Assembly: GCA_965247525.1 (NCBI GenBank) | Contig: OZ252015.1 | Location: 930,001-994,000, forward strand | Direction: 5' to 3' | Length of the DNA stretch: 64,000 bases | Source of the DNA: JAZKID01 sp965247525 | GTDB taxonomy: Bacteria; Pseudomonadota; Alphaproteobacteria; Rhizobiales; UBA4765 | Shown here: positions 37,276 through 45,097 of the stretch, one piece after another | Layout of the letters: the number at the start of each line of letters is the position of its first letter | Position numbering within the stretch: the stretch's first letter is position 1 | The notes under the pieces: generated by a model | Seen by the model: only the letters and a program-made list of their open reading frames with translations | Told to the model about the DNA's origin: nothing | Databases searched by the model: none | Program-made: the position numbers and the translations under genes

Positions 37276-37452
37276 TTAAGACTTACGTATACTCTCTTGA
37301 AGCTGAGACTTCGACTTGCCCTTACGGCAGCGCTCGGAACAGAATTTAACGTCATCCCACACCGCTGCCCATTTTTTTCGCCACGCAAATTCGAGACCGC
37401 ATGCCGCGCAGGTTTTGCGCGGCAGGTCGGCCTTGCGTCGCATGCGCGGCAT
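37276..37452 (-). CDS. DUF2256 zinc-ribbon mini-protein
   Basis: A 58-residue protein. The DUF2256 core is clear: KTCAACGLEF, then WRKKWAAVWDDVKFCSERCR, with two Cys pairs (CxxC and CxxxC) likely to bind zinc. The function of the family is unknown. It lies 8 bp upstream... on the transcript downstream of the ahcY stop codon on the same strand, so it is probably co-transcribed with ahcY. ATG 37452 and an in-frame ATG at 37443 are both possible starts. Confidence 0.85.
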   Translation of the reverse strand: MPRMRRKADLPRKTCAACGLEFAWRKKWAAVWDDVKFCSERCRKGKSKSQLQESIRKS

Positions 37453-37460
37453 AATCTGGC

Positions 37461-38903
37461 TTAGTAGCGATAATGATCAGGCTTGAACGGGCCTTGCGGC
37501 TTCAGGCCAAGATAGTCGGCCTGGTCTTTCGACAGCTCGGTCAGCTTGACGCCGATCTTTGCCAAATGAAGCCGTGCGACTTTCTCATCAAGCTCTTTTG
37601 ACAGCGTGTAGACTTTTTTGTCGTATTTCGCCGTGTTGGTGAACAGCTCGATCTGCGCCAATGTCTGGTTGGTGAATGAGGCCGACATCACGAAGCTTGG
37701 ATGGCCCATCGCATTGCCGAGATTTACCAAGCGGCCTTCCGACAATAAAATAATGCGGCTGCCGTTGGGGAAGGTGATTTCGTCAACCTGCGGCTTGATG
37801 TTCTGCCATTTCAGGTTTTTCAGCGCTCCGACCTGAATTTCATTGTCGAAATGGCCGATATTGCAGACGATCGCGCGGTCTTTCATCTTGCGCATATGCT
37901 CGATGGTGATGATGTCTTTATTGCCTGTGGCGGTGACGAAAATGTCGGCGCGTGGCAGCGCGTCTTCAATCGGCGCAACTTCATAGCCTTCCATCGCCGC
38001 TTGCAGCGCGCAGATCGGGTCAATTTCAGAAACGATGACGCGGCAACCGGCCTGACGCAATGACGCTGCCGAGCCTTTACCGACATCGCCAAAGCCGGCG
38101 ACGAAAGCAACCTTGCCCGACATCATCACATCGGTGCCGCGGCGAATGCCGTCGACCAGCGATTCACGGCAGCCATACAGGTTGTCGAATTTCGATTTGG
38201 TCACGCTGTCATTGACATTGATGGCCGGAAACAGAAGGCGGCCTTCTTTTTCCATCTGATAGAGACGATGAACGCCTGTGGTGGTTTCTTCCGAGACGCC
38301 GACAATGTTTTTGGCGAGCTCGGCAAACCAGCCTTTTGGTTTTTCCGACAGTGTTTTTTTCAAAAGAGCGAAGAAAACCTCTTCTTCTTCTGATTCAGGT
38401 TTGTCGAGGAAAGCGGTGTCGCCATTTTCTGCGCGCAGGCCATGATGGACAAACATTGTCGCATCGCCGCCATCATCAAGGATCATGTTGGGCGTGCCGC
38501 CATCCGACCATTCGAAAAGCTTGCGCGTGTAGTTCCAGTAGTCCTCAAGGCTTTCGCCCTTGACGGCAAAAACAGGGATGCCGGCTTTGGCAATGGCCGC
38601 CGCCGCATGGTCCTGCGTCGAATAAATGTTGCAAGACACCCAGCGAATATCGGCGCCAAGGGCGGCCAGCGTTTCAATCAGAACCGCCGTCTGAATGGTC
38701 ATGTGCAGGGAACCGGCAATGCGCGCGCCTTTCAAAGGCTGCTTGGCGCCATATTCCTCGCGGGTGGCCATCAAACCGGGCATTTCTGTTTCCGCGATGG
38801 AAATTTCCATGCGGCCAAAGTCGGCAAGCGTGATGTCTTTGACGATGTAATCGTTATTTACGGCTTTAACGGCGCTGCTATTGGCGGGCATTGCAAGATC
38901 CAT
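37461..38903 (-). CDS. ahcY: S-adenosyl-L-homocysteine hydrolase
   Basis: About 480 residues. The NAD-binding loop is GFGDVGKGSAASLRQAG, followed by SEIDPICALQAAMEGYEV. Substrate residues are seen in NIYSTQDHAAAAI, and the C-terminal extension ends in the conserved KPDHYRY. It hydrolyses SAH to homocysteine and adenosine in the activated methyl cycle. Starts at 38903 (MDLAM) or 38891 (MPANS) are both reasonable; an open frame reaches 38954. The gene sits 78 bp after the last of three unknown paralogues. Confidence 0.95.
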   Translation of the reverse strand: MDLAMPANSSAVKAVNNDYIVKDITLADFGRMEISIAETEMPGLMATREEYGAKQPLKGARIAGSLHMTIQTAVLIETLAALGADIRWVSCNIYSTQDHAAAAIAKAGIPVFAVKGESLEDYWNYTRKLFEWSDGGTPNMILDDGGDATMFVHHGLRAENGDTAFLDKPESEEEEVFFALLKKTLSEKPKGWFAELAKNIVGVSEETTTGVHRLYQMEKEGRLLFPAINVNDSVTKSKFDNLYGCRESLVDGIRRGTDVMMSGKVAFVAGFGDVGKGSAASLRQAGCRVIVSEIDPICALQAAMEGYEVAPIEDALPRADIFVTATGNKDIITIEHMRKMKDRAIVCNIGHFDNEIQVGALKNLKWQNIKPQVDEITFPNGSRIILLSEGRLVNLGNAMGHPSFVMSASFTNQTLAQIELFTNTAKYDKKVYTLSKELDEKVARLHLAKIGVKLTELSKDQADYLGLKPQGPFKPDHYRY

Positions 38904-38981
38904 CTGTTCGAGAAAAGTTGGATCTGGCCTAACATGGCCTGCAAAATGCGGCAAGGATTGCCTGAAAAAAGCGGACTGGGG

Positions 38982-39893
38982 TCAGGCGTTCTCGCCGTAA
39001 CGACGATTATAAAGCGCTTCCATTGCGCGGCCGCCATAAATGGCTCCCGCATAGCCCAAACCCATTGCAGACAAAATTCCAAAACGTGAACCAAATTTGC
39101 CAAGGATCTGGCTGCCCATAATCTCGCCCATCGTGCGCACACTTTCGCGGCCCCAGCTGCGATATTTTTTATAATCATCGGCGATCGAATGATAAACCTG
39201 ATAGCCGGTCAATCCAATGCTCAAAGCCGCAAGCGGCGTAAAAACGCGATAGTATGTCTGGCCTTCAAAATAGGCTGCCGTCTTGATTTTATATTTGTCG
39301 AGCAGCTTCAAATCATTGGCGATTGCTTCACCTTCCATCACGCGGGCGGTTGTTGCAGAATTGAGCGTATCATTAACAATAGCGGGTGTTTTTCTAAAGG
39401 ATTGCGACAGCTTGGCCTGTTGCTGGAGCATTGATTCCTCGACCTTCGGCAGAATGTAACGGTCAAGCGCGCCAACGCCTTCAACCTGCATTTTCGGAAA
39501 AAGTTGAGGCTGTTGCGAAAAATATGACGTCATTTTTTCAGCAACGTTTTTTTCAACACGCACGGAAATTTCGCGTTCCGCATTTCCAATAAGATTTGCC
39601 TCTGTCGGTGCGCTCCGCCCCGAGACACTTTCATAAGAGGTTTTGTGAAGGCCGGGTTCAATGTCGTTAAAATATTTTGCGGGAATGGCCGGGGTGGGTT
39701 TGCGCGCTTCCAAAAGCGCGAGGTTTGAGCGCCGACGCAAGCCTTTGACTGCGCCGCGTAACAATCCCTGACCGTCAACACTGCCCGCTGAAAACGACAG
39801 AAGCGTACTTAAAGGATGGTTGGACTTTTCATTGGGTTCGCGCAGCGGTTTAAATAAGTTCAGCACAGGAAATTGCGATAGCATATTTTGCAT
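38982..39893 (-). CDS. Unknown protein, paralogue 1 of a three-gene family
   Basis: 303 residues; I do not recognise the family. ATG 39893 has a good ribosome site (GAGG, 7-nt spacer), so the open frame up to 40010 is probably not translated. Near the N-terminus is VDGQGLLRG, shared with the two genes upstream. The C-terminal 100 residues have a hydrophobic segment near TPLAALSIGLTGYQVYHSI, then GEIMGSQILGKFGSRFG and a glycine-zipper-like GLGYAGAIYGGRA. The centre is polar and helical. The C-terminal part looks able to insert into a membrane. No signal peptide is seen with this start. Confidence 0.75.
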   Translation of the reverse strand: MQNMLSQFPVLNLFKPLREPNEKSNHPLSTLLSFSAGSVDGQGLLRGAVKGLRRRSNLALLEARKPTPAIPAKYFNDIEPGLHKTSYESVSGRSAPTEANLIGNAEREISVRVEKNVAEKMTSYFSQQPQLFPKMQVEGVGALDRYILPKVEESMLQQQAKLSQSFRKTPAIVNDTLNSATTARVMEGEAIANDLKLLDKYKIKTAAYFEGQTYYRVFTPLAALSIGLTGYQVYHSIADDYKKYRSWGRESVRTMGEIMGSQILGKFGSRFGILSAMGLGYAGAIYGGRAMEALYNRRYGENA

Positions 39894-40029
39894 TTTATGG
39901 CCTCGTTTAAAAGTAAAATATCGAATTGCGCTAGCTAAAACAGACATACCTGTCAAGAAGAAGAGTAAAAAGACAATGTTGTGCTTGCCGAATAAAATCG
40001 AGCACCGCAAGCTTTATGTTATTTATCTA

Positions 40030-40920
40030 TTAATAGAAATTGCTCGCAAACCTTTGCCCATACACAGACCCTAAACCTCCAAACACAACTGCCATTGGAA
40101 TGGCAAGTCGCGGGCCTGCTATAGAGTTTCCAATTCGTGCCCCTATTTTTGCAAAAACGTGGCTGCCGACAATATCACCCAGCACATTGAAGGACTGTTT
40201 TAGATTTCCCGTTTTCCAGTCCGCTTGAATCGCGCTGTTAATCTGCCATGCCGTTAAAACGGCACTCGCTAAACGTATCGGTGTTGATAAGCGCATGTAA
40301 TTTTCAGCGCGAACCCATTTGTCAGAGCGAATTTTATAGTCTGCCAGAACCTTCAGGTCCTTGTTCGCGTTCTCAAGGTTTTTCGTGAAACCTTTTGTGA
40401 CATCATCCGCCAAGGCATTAGCAGAATTTTTGGCGAGATTTTCAGTCGCTATGTTCTTTGCTTTTAAAATCTCAGCCTCTACATGAGGCAATCCAATATC
40501 GCGCAACGCTTTCACGCCGCGGCGCGTCCCATGATCAAAAATATTAACACTTTCGTCAAAATATTTTCGGGCAAAAATATCCATAGTATCGTCAACGACA
40601 TAGCGCGTGGTTTTGCGCCCAAACGAGCCGCTGGAAGATACAGCTTCGTTCAAAAAATTTGCCCTGTAAGCGCTGATATTCTTTTCGTACAATCCAGGCT
40701 TTAGGCCTGTAAAATACAAAGGGTTTAAAAATGGCACATTGGCCCGCGATTGTTTGAGAAGACGACTGCTTTCGAGAAAAAGAGATTTGCCCAAGCCGCG
40801 CAGAAACCCTTGGCCGTCAATTTGGTGACCAGGAGAATCCTGTAGAAATCCGGTTAATGCATGAAGCGATGTTTCGGCTGCGCGTCGCAATGGATAGAAA
40901 ACAGAACTCTCATTCAGCAT
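40030..40920 (-). CDS. Unknown protein, paralogue 2 of a three-gene family
   Basis: 296 residues; function unknown. It shares IDGQGFLRG near residue 35 and the C-terminal pattern of its neighbours: TPIRLASAVLTAWQINSAI, then GDIVGSHVFAKIGARIG and VFGGLGSVYGQR close to the end. The middle (about 100-200) is rich in Lys, Asn and Ala and predicted helical. ATG 40920 follows AAGGGA by 5 nt; the ATG just before it (40923) is equally in frame. It starts 10-13 bp after the stop of paralogue 3, so the two are co-transcribed. Confidence 0.75.
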   Translation of the reverse strand: MLNESSVFYPLRRAAETSLHALTGFLQDSPGHQIDGQGFLRGLGKSLFLESSRLLKQSRANVPFLNPLYFTGLKPGLYEKNISAYRANFLNEAVSSSGSFGRKTTRYVVDDTMDIFARKYFDESVNIFDHGTRRGVKALRDIGLPHVEAEILKAKNIATENLAKNSANALADDVTKGFTKNLENANKDLKVLADYKIRSDKWVRAENYMRLSTPIRLASAVLTAWQINSAIQADWKTGNLKQSFNVLGDIVGSHVFAKIGARIGNSIAGPRLAIPMAVVFGGLGSVYGQRFASNFY

Positions 40921-40933
40921 CATCGTCCCTTTC

Positions 40934-41749
40934 TTATTCCTGCCAAGCATCCCATGCATTCCCTGCCACACGGCCGCCATAGAGTGTGCCGAAATAGCCG
41001 CCGACAAGGGCGCCGGCGGCGGAAATCAACCGCGCTTTGGCACTCAGCTTTTTTGTAACAAAAGCCAGGGCATAATTCGCGGCAATGCAGCTTGTCTCGC
41101 CGCCGATGATTTCGCCCGCCGTGCGTGCCAGATTGCGGCGAACTGCTAAAGGCTTCACCGGATCGGTATTGTCCTGTTTAAAGGCTTCATAAAGCTGATA
41201 GACAGTAAGCCCTGCATTGATAAATCCAAGACCCACAGCGCCGCGAAACAGTTTCGAGCTGATCTCTTTTCGACCGATGCGTGCAGTGACATTTTTATAA
41301 GTGCGATATTCGGCTTCAAGCCAAGGCTTTTCATTGTTGTTCAAAATGCCTTTCGTATCCACAAGACGCTCACTGAGTTGCGCCATTTTTAATGTCATGT
41401 CTTTTTTTACCATCGCCAAAATATGCTCACCTTCACCCATCAGAAGTTTGTTGCGTCGTTTGAGCAAAAGCTGCAAGTCTGCGCGTCTTGTGGATTTTAT
41501 CAAAAGAGATGGTTGTGCCAGCTCCCCATCATGCAAAACACTGCGCAAGGTGGAATTGCGTGTTGATTCGTAAATATAGCGAACAGCGGTCGTGTCAGGC
41601 GATGTGTTTGCCATCCCATGAACAGCAGACGCCAAATCAAGCGCGGCGCGCCAACTGCCTCGGAGCACGCCCTGTCCTTCGATGCCTAAAGGATGTGAGC
41701 TTTGCTCATCAGGCAGGCTTCGAGGGCTAAGACTGGGCTGCAAAGACAT
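40934..41749 (-). CDS. Unknown protein, paralogue 3 of a three-gene family
   Basis: 271 residues; function unknown. Shared elements are IEGQGVLRG near residue 26, a hydrophobic INAGLTVYQLYEAF segment, GEIIGGETSCIAANY and the final GGYFGTLYGGRVAGNA. The region between is shorter than in the other two. ATG 41749 is preferred; an in-frame TTG lies four codons upstream. As first gene of the tandem, its promoter should lie in 41750-41972, which it shares with the divergent L,D-transpeptidase gene. Confidence 0.75.
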   Translation of the reverse strand: MSLQPSLSPRSLPDEQSSHPLGIEGQGVLRGSWRAALDLASAVHGMANTSPDTTAVRYIYESTRNSTLRSVLHDGELAQPSLLIKSTRRADLQLLLKRRNKLLMGEGEHILAMVKKDMTLKMAQLSERLVDTKGILNNNEKPWLEAEYRTYKNVTARIGRKEISSKLFRGAVGLGFINAGLTVYQLYEAFKQDNTDPVKPLAVRRNLARTAGEIIGGETSCIAANYALAFVTKKLSAKARLISAAGALVGGYFGTLYGGRVAGNAWDAWQE

Positions 41750-41972
41750 CGCGTCGCTCAACTTTTAAATATGCGTGTGGCTTTATAAAATAACTATTGT
41801 TTATGCTTCTAACCGCCATGCAAGGCCTGCTCAATACTTCAACTTTTATCTATTTTGCTGCGGCAAGCGTTGTTTTAACGCTTTCTTTTCCCTAAAAAGG
41901 CCTAATTGAAGCTCTTCTATAGGTTTGATGATCGTTGACAGATCTGCCAAATTGACGCCCTTTGAGAGCACA

Positions 41973-43151
41973 ATGAGATTTTGCCTTAGCTTCATTTTTG
42001 CCACCACGCTGGCTGTTCTTGGCGCCTGCACGCCGGGCGGTATTCCAAAACACAAGACACCTGTGCCAGCACATCTTGTATCGGCGATGGAAAGCGAAGA
42101 TATGGACCCGCGCGCGCCAGTGCTCATGCGCCTCTACAAGTCAGAATCGAAGCTTGAAGTCTGGAAGAAAACCCGCAGCGGCCCTTATGCGCTTTTGACA
42201 AGCTATAATGTCTGTCGCTGGTCGGGCGATCTTGGCCCCAAGGTCAAAGAAGGCGACCGCCAGTCACCAGAGGGATTTTACACCATCACACCGGGGCGCA
42301 TGAACCCAAATTCAAGTTACTATCTGTCCTTTGATACGGGCTTTCCCAATGCCTATGACCGCGCGCATGGCTGGTTTGGCAACAATCTGATGGTGCATGG
42401 CGACTGCTCCAGCCGCGGCTGCTACGCGATGACCAATGAACAGGTCGAGGAAATTTATGCGCTGGCCCGAGATGCGTTTGATGGCGGGCAAAAAGGGTTT
42501 CAACTCCAGCTTCTGCCGTTTCGGATGACGGCTGAAAACCTTTATAAATATCGCCGCAACCCGCATCTTGAATTTTGGAAAAACCTGAAAGAGGGGTCTG
42601 ACCATTTCGAAGTGACCGGCAATGAGCCGGTCGTGGGCGTCTGCTCTTACCGCTATGTATTTGATGAAACGCCGTTTACGGCCGGCGCCGTGTTTTCGCC
42701 GACATCGCCCTGCCCGCCTGCTGCGGTCTCGTCGTCGATCCAGAATGCATTGGCCGGACGTGCCAGCCAGGAAGCAAGTTTCATGGCGCGGCTTGGCGAC
42801 AAGAACGAGAAAAAAGGATCGCTTCTCTCATCCCTTGTCGGCGGCGACAACCCTGAAAGCGCTTACGACAGCCGCGAAAAAATCCTGAGCAGCCTTCCTG
42901 CGTCATCGCCGGAAGCGTTGTCGTTGTTGCCGGGGGTGGAAGGCGGTGCCAGCCCTCAGCTGCGCCAGATTGCCGGCCTCAACGCGCTGCCGCAAATGCC
43001 GGGACGTGTCACAGAAAATGTTGCGCCTTATTATGCCCCAAAGGACGAGCCTAAAGAGGCAGCGTCTGTTGCAAAAATTTCAACGCAAAAGCCAGCCGAG
43101 CCCTTGGTGCGGGCAAAACCTGACAGCTCGATGCTGCGCGGCACGCAGTAG
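41973..43151 (+). CDS. L,D-transpeptidase (YkuD/YafK-type) lipoprotein
   Basis: A 392-residue lipoprotein. A signal peptide ends in the lipobox LGAC (Cys19). The YkuD catalytic motif is VHGDCSSRGCYAMT, with His142 and nucleophile Cys150, and SPEGFYTITPGRMNP precedes it as in YafK/DpaA relatives. About 200 C-terminal residues are Ala/Pro/Ser-rich and probably disordered. It should act on peptidoglycan peptide cross-links or protein-peptidoglycan links in the periplasm. ATG 41973 is the start that begins the signal peptide. A strong hairpin terminator follows at 43173. Confidence 0.88.
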   Translation: MRFCLSFIFATTLAVLGACTPGGIPKHKTPVPAHLVSAMESEDMDPRAPVLMRLYKSESKLEVWKKTRSGPYALLTSYNVCRWSGDLGPKVKEGDRQSPEGFYTITPGRMNPNSSYYLSFDTGFPNAYDRAHGWFGNNLMVHGDCSSRGCYAMTNEQVEEIYALARDAFDGGQKGFQLQLLPFRMTAENLYKYRRNPHLEFWKNLKEGSDHFEVTGNEPVVGVCSYRYVFDETPFTAGAVFSPTSPCPPAAVSSSIQNALAGRASQEASFMARLGDKNEKKGSLLSSLVGGDNPESAYDSREKILSSLPASSPEALSLLPGVEGGASPQLRQIAGLNALPQMPGRVTENVAPYYAPKDEPKEAASVAKISTQKPAEPLVRAKPDSSMLRGTQ

Positions 43152-43172
43152 CGCTTTTAAAAAAATGATCAC

Positions 43173-43203
43173 AAAAAAACCCGGCGCACCCGCCGGGTTT
43201 TTG
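43173..43203. terminator. Intrinsic terminator after the L,D-transpeptidase gene
   Basis: Arms AAACCCGGCG (43177-43186) and CGCCGGGTTT (43191-43200) with loop CACC, flanked by an A-run on one side and a T-run on the other. It can serve the transpeptidase gene on the plus strand and the convergent small gene at 43227 on the minus strand. Confidence 0.88.
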
Positions 43204-43226
43204 ATTTGGATTTAAAAAGCGGGCGC

Positions 43227-43583
43227 CTACTTGCCGCCTTCCAGTTCAAGTTTTGCCTTATCATTTGCAAGCTGCTTGCAGGCATCCTGATCTGCGGCTT
43301 TTTGTAAAGTCTTTAGTTCTGAACTGTAACCGCCAAATTGGAAGCTTGCCCATTGTGAATAGGTCAGTTTTTTTGAAAACGCAGCTTTGCTACTGTTGTA
43401 AATCGTTTCTGCGGATTTTTGAAAAAGATTTGCTTCGCTGTCATTGCTGGCAGCGCTGCAAACGGCGATGGTTTTGCTTGTTGATGCTGAATTGCTTTGC
43501 GTTTCAATTTGCGCCTTGCCAAAGCCAATCGGTTTGCTGTCAACATTTTTATAGGTGACAGTCGGGTTGATGCTCGCGGTCAT
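43227..43583 (-). CDS. Small hypothetical protein
   Basis: 118 residues, not recognised. It is polar, rich in Ser, Ala, Lys and Gln, with a single Cys pair far apart and a helical C-terminal half (from about KTLQKAADQDACKQLANDKAKLEL). No signal peptide or membrane segment. A GGAG ribosome site lies about 9 nt before the ATG. It has the same orientation as the next small gene (43648-43896), 64 bp away across a palindromic hairpin. Codon use looks genuine but AT-richer than the housekeeping neighbours. Confidence 0.6.
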   Translation of the reverse strand: MTASINPTVTYKNVDSKPIGFGKAQIETQSNSASTSKTIAVCSAASNDSEANLFQKSAETIYNSSKAAFSKKLTYSQWASFQFGGYSSELKTLQKAADQDACKQLANDKAKLELEGGK

Positions 43584-43619
43584 ACGTTTTTCTCCGTTTG
43601 TTTAAAAAAAATTGAGAGG

Positions 43620-43645
43620 ACAAAGCCCAGACGTCTGGGCTTTGT
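43620..43645. terminator. Perfect palindromic hairpin between two small genes
   Basis: A 26-nt perfect inverted repeat (arms of 13 nt beginning ACAAAGCCCAGAC) lies two bases after the stop of the 43648-43896 gene. It is a likely transcription terminator or attenuator, although the T-run directly behind it on the minus strand is weak. Confidence 0.6.
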
Positions 43646-43647
43646 GT

Positions 43648-43896
43648 TTAATGTGTTGAATTGCGGCTGTGGAACGATTTTTTTGGCGACGGCGCTGCGA
43701 TGGCCGCGGCCATCGCAGTGACGGTGTTTTCCACCGTTTCTGCTGCACTGGAAAGCGCGTTCCAGAAACCACTAAAGTCGATTGAAGCTGTTGAAGGCTG
43801 GTTGGGCGCTGGCGCTGTTTTGGCAAGAGTTGAATTGCAAGGGACGGTTGTTGTCCGTGTGCCGAGCTGAACGCGTGTGGAACCATTGGTGCACAT
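43648..43896 (-). CDS. Small hypothetical protein
   Basis: 82 residues, not recognised. The N-terminal half is Thr/Asn/Pro-rich; a short amphipathic helix follows around FSGFWNALSSAAETVENTVTAMAAAIAA, and the tail is basic (PKKSFHSRNS). There is no signal peptide. A GGAG element about 8 nt before the ATG supports translation. The helix could bind membrane. Function unknown; possibly linked with the 118-residue gene downstream on the same strand. Confidence 0.5.
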   Translation of the reverse strand: MCTNGSTRVQLGTRTTTVPCNSTLAKTAPAPNQPSTASIDFSGFWNALSSAAETVENTVTAMAAAIAAPSPKKSFHSRNSTH

Positions 43897-44125
43897 TTTT
43901 TAAATCTCCGAATTGTGTAAAATGAATAAAATTTGGGTGCGGAACGCGTGACGACGCGGCGAGGCCCGCCAAGGCAAAAGACACGACCATTCGCGCTTTA
44001 AGCCTTGGGCTTTAAGCAAAGAATATTGCTATCGTCGGCTTGTTTTGGTGTGTTGGGGCGTGAGGAGGAGAAGCAGGAGACCATTGCGTGTGCCGCAGGT
44101 CAGCCATGATTTCAGGAAGCCAGTG

Positions 44126-44203
44126 TTATCCTTGCACGCCGCATCGACGAAGTAACACCTGTGAGGTGCGCATCGTGTCTAAAAAGCTGCGGGACTGGCC
44201 CAT
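44126..44203 (-). CDS. Possible 25-residue small ORF
   Basis: ATG 44203 is preceded by GGAG with a 5-nt spacer and followed by 25 codons, beginning MGQSRSFLDTM and containing the basic LLRRCGVQG end. It lies between the 44221 palindrome and the small hypothetical genes, so it could be a leader peptide or a small protein. Only position and ribosome site support it; there is no homology evidence. Confidence 0.25.
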   Translation of the reverse strand: MGQSRSFLDTMRTSQVLLRRCGVQG

Positions 44204-44220
44204 AAAAACTCCATCAATAT

Positions 44221-44238
44221 ACATCATACGAATGATGT
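44221..44238. promoter_or_regulatory. 18-bp palindrome, operator candidate
   Basis: ACATCAT (44221-44227) and ATGATGT (44232-44238) form a perfect inverted repeat with a 4-bp centre, 18 bp upstream of the ATG of the 25-codon ORF. The adjacent AT-rich ATATAAG on the minus strand could be part of a promoter. The symmetry suits a dimeric repressor, but the regulator is unknown. Confidence 0.35.
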
Positions 44239-44283
44239 GTGCCGCTTATATATTCCGCTTTTGAAAAATGCAAGCGCGCTTAA

Positions 44284-44322
44284 ATAAAAAAAGCCCGGCA
44301 GCGATTTTTTCTGCCGGGCTTT
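44284..44322 (-). terminator. Intrinsic terminator of the DUF992 gene
   Basis: Arms AAAGCCCGGCAG (44290-44301) and CTGCCGGGCTTT (44311-44322); on the minus strand the hairpin is followed by a run of seven T. It lies 15 bp after the DUF992 stop codon. Confidence 0.9.
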
Positions 44323-44336
44323 CGTTGCTTCAAATT

Positions 44337-44828
44337 TTAGCGATAGCGGCGGACGGGAGGGCGCGCTGGATAAAGTTCAAGCCCGGCAACGCCTGCGGCA
44401 ATGTTGATGCCTGTCTGCGCCGACACCGACAAAGGCTGCAATGACACGGTGTCATTGTTGCCGCCAACAAGAATGTTGGCGCCAACGCCAACCCCGACAG
44501 TTGCTTCAGCTTGTCCACCGGCATAACGGCCTTCAAGCGCGTAAGGCAGGTAGCCTGTCGGCGCATAGACGGCCCAAACCAAACGCTGGCGGCCTGTCAC
44601 GCCAAGGTCGAGGCCAAATTTAGTGATCTGGCCTGTATAGATTTCGCGGCGACCGCGCGTGTTGATAAACGAGCAGCTTACCGCTTTTTGTGAGCCGATA
44701 ATCAGGCCAATGCCACCAGCGACATTGCAATCAAGCGTGCCAGCCTTGACGCGCGTGCCTGCATGGGCTGGAGAAAAACTGGTGAGGGCCACAATTGCGG
44801 CAGCAGCAACAAGTGAAGTGCGAAACAT
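44337..44828 (-). CDS. DUF992 family exported protein
   Basis: A 163-residue secreted protein. The signal peptide covers about residues 1-23 (ending SPAHAG). The DUF992 body contains VKAGTLDCNVAGGIGLIIGS, GQITKFGLDLGVTG and a glycine-rich VGVGVGANILVGG near the C-terminus. DUF992 proteins are common in Rhizobiales and presumed periplasmic or outer-membrane associated; their function is unknown. ATG 44828 has GGAGA 5 nt upstream and starts the signal peptide; the longer frame to 45008 is not needed. Confidence 0.85.
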   Translation of the reverse strand: MFRTSLVAAAAIVALTSFSPAHAGTRVKAGTLDCNVAGGIGLIIGSQKAVSCSFINTRGRREIYTGQITKFGLDLGVTGRQRLVWAVYAPTGYLPYALEGRYAGGQAEATVGVGVGANILVGGNNDTVSLQPLSVSAQTGINIAAGVAGLELYPARPPVRRYR

Positions 44829-45020
44829 AACATCTCCATGAACGGGAAAGGTGACAATCACCTTTGACAGCAACTCATGACGCCGAATGATGTTCGGACA
44901 AAGACCAACGGACATGTTTTGGCGGTTCGCCCACAGACTTTCAATGCGATGCCTCTCAACGGCCATCGCAAACGCGCCAGAGAGCGTTGCACGACCCACC
45001 CTTACCACCCCAGCGAACGA

Positions 45021-45036
45021 TAGGAATGTGTTCCTA
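45021..45036. repeat. Short inverted repeat upstream of the DUF992 gene
   Basis: TAGGAA and TTCCTA flank TGTG in the region between secA and the DUF992 gene. It could be an operator or a small hairpin downstream of secA; there is no T-run, so it does not look like an intrinsic terminator. Confidence 0.3.
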
Positions 45037-45097
45037 TGCTGATTTATTTTGCTTTAAAGGCTTCAGTAATTACGCGTAAGTATAAAAGCGTAGAGCG

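Larger units (their letters stand above)
43897..44336. other. 440-bp intergenic region with a possible leader ORF and palindrome
   Basis: No conserved gene is visible. It contains, on the minus strand, a 25-codon ORF (44126-44203) with a GGAG ribosome site, an 18-bp palindrome at 44221-44238, and at its right edge the terminator of the DUF992 gene. I looked for SRP RNA, 6S RNA, tmRNA and RNase P signatures here and saw none. Confidence 0.5.

Noticed and set aside
41762..41924. Coding sequence between paralogue 3 and the L,D-transpeptidase
   Set aside because: Only short frames without ribosome sites; more likely the divergent promoter region.
44041..44200. Possible SRP, 6S, tmRNA or RNase P RNA
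   Set aside because: None of the conserved core sequences (for example the SRP GGAAG tetraloop region or the RNase P GAGGAAAGTC block) was found on either strand.
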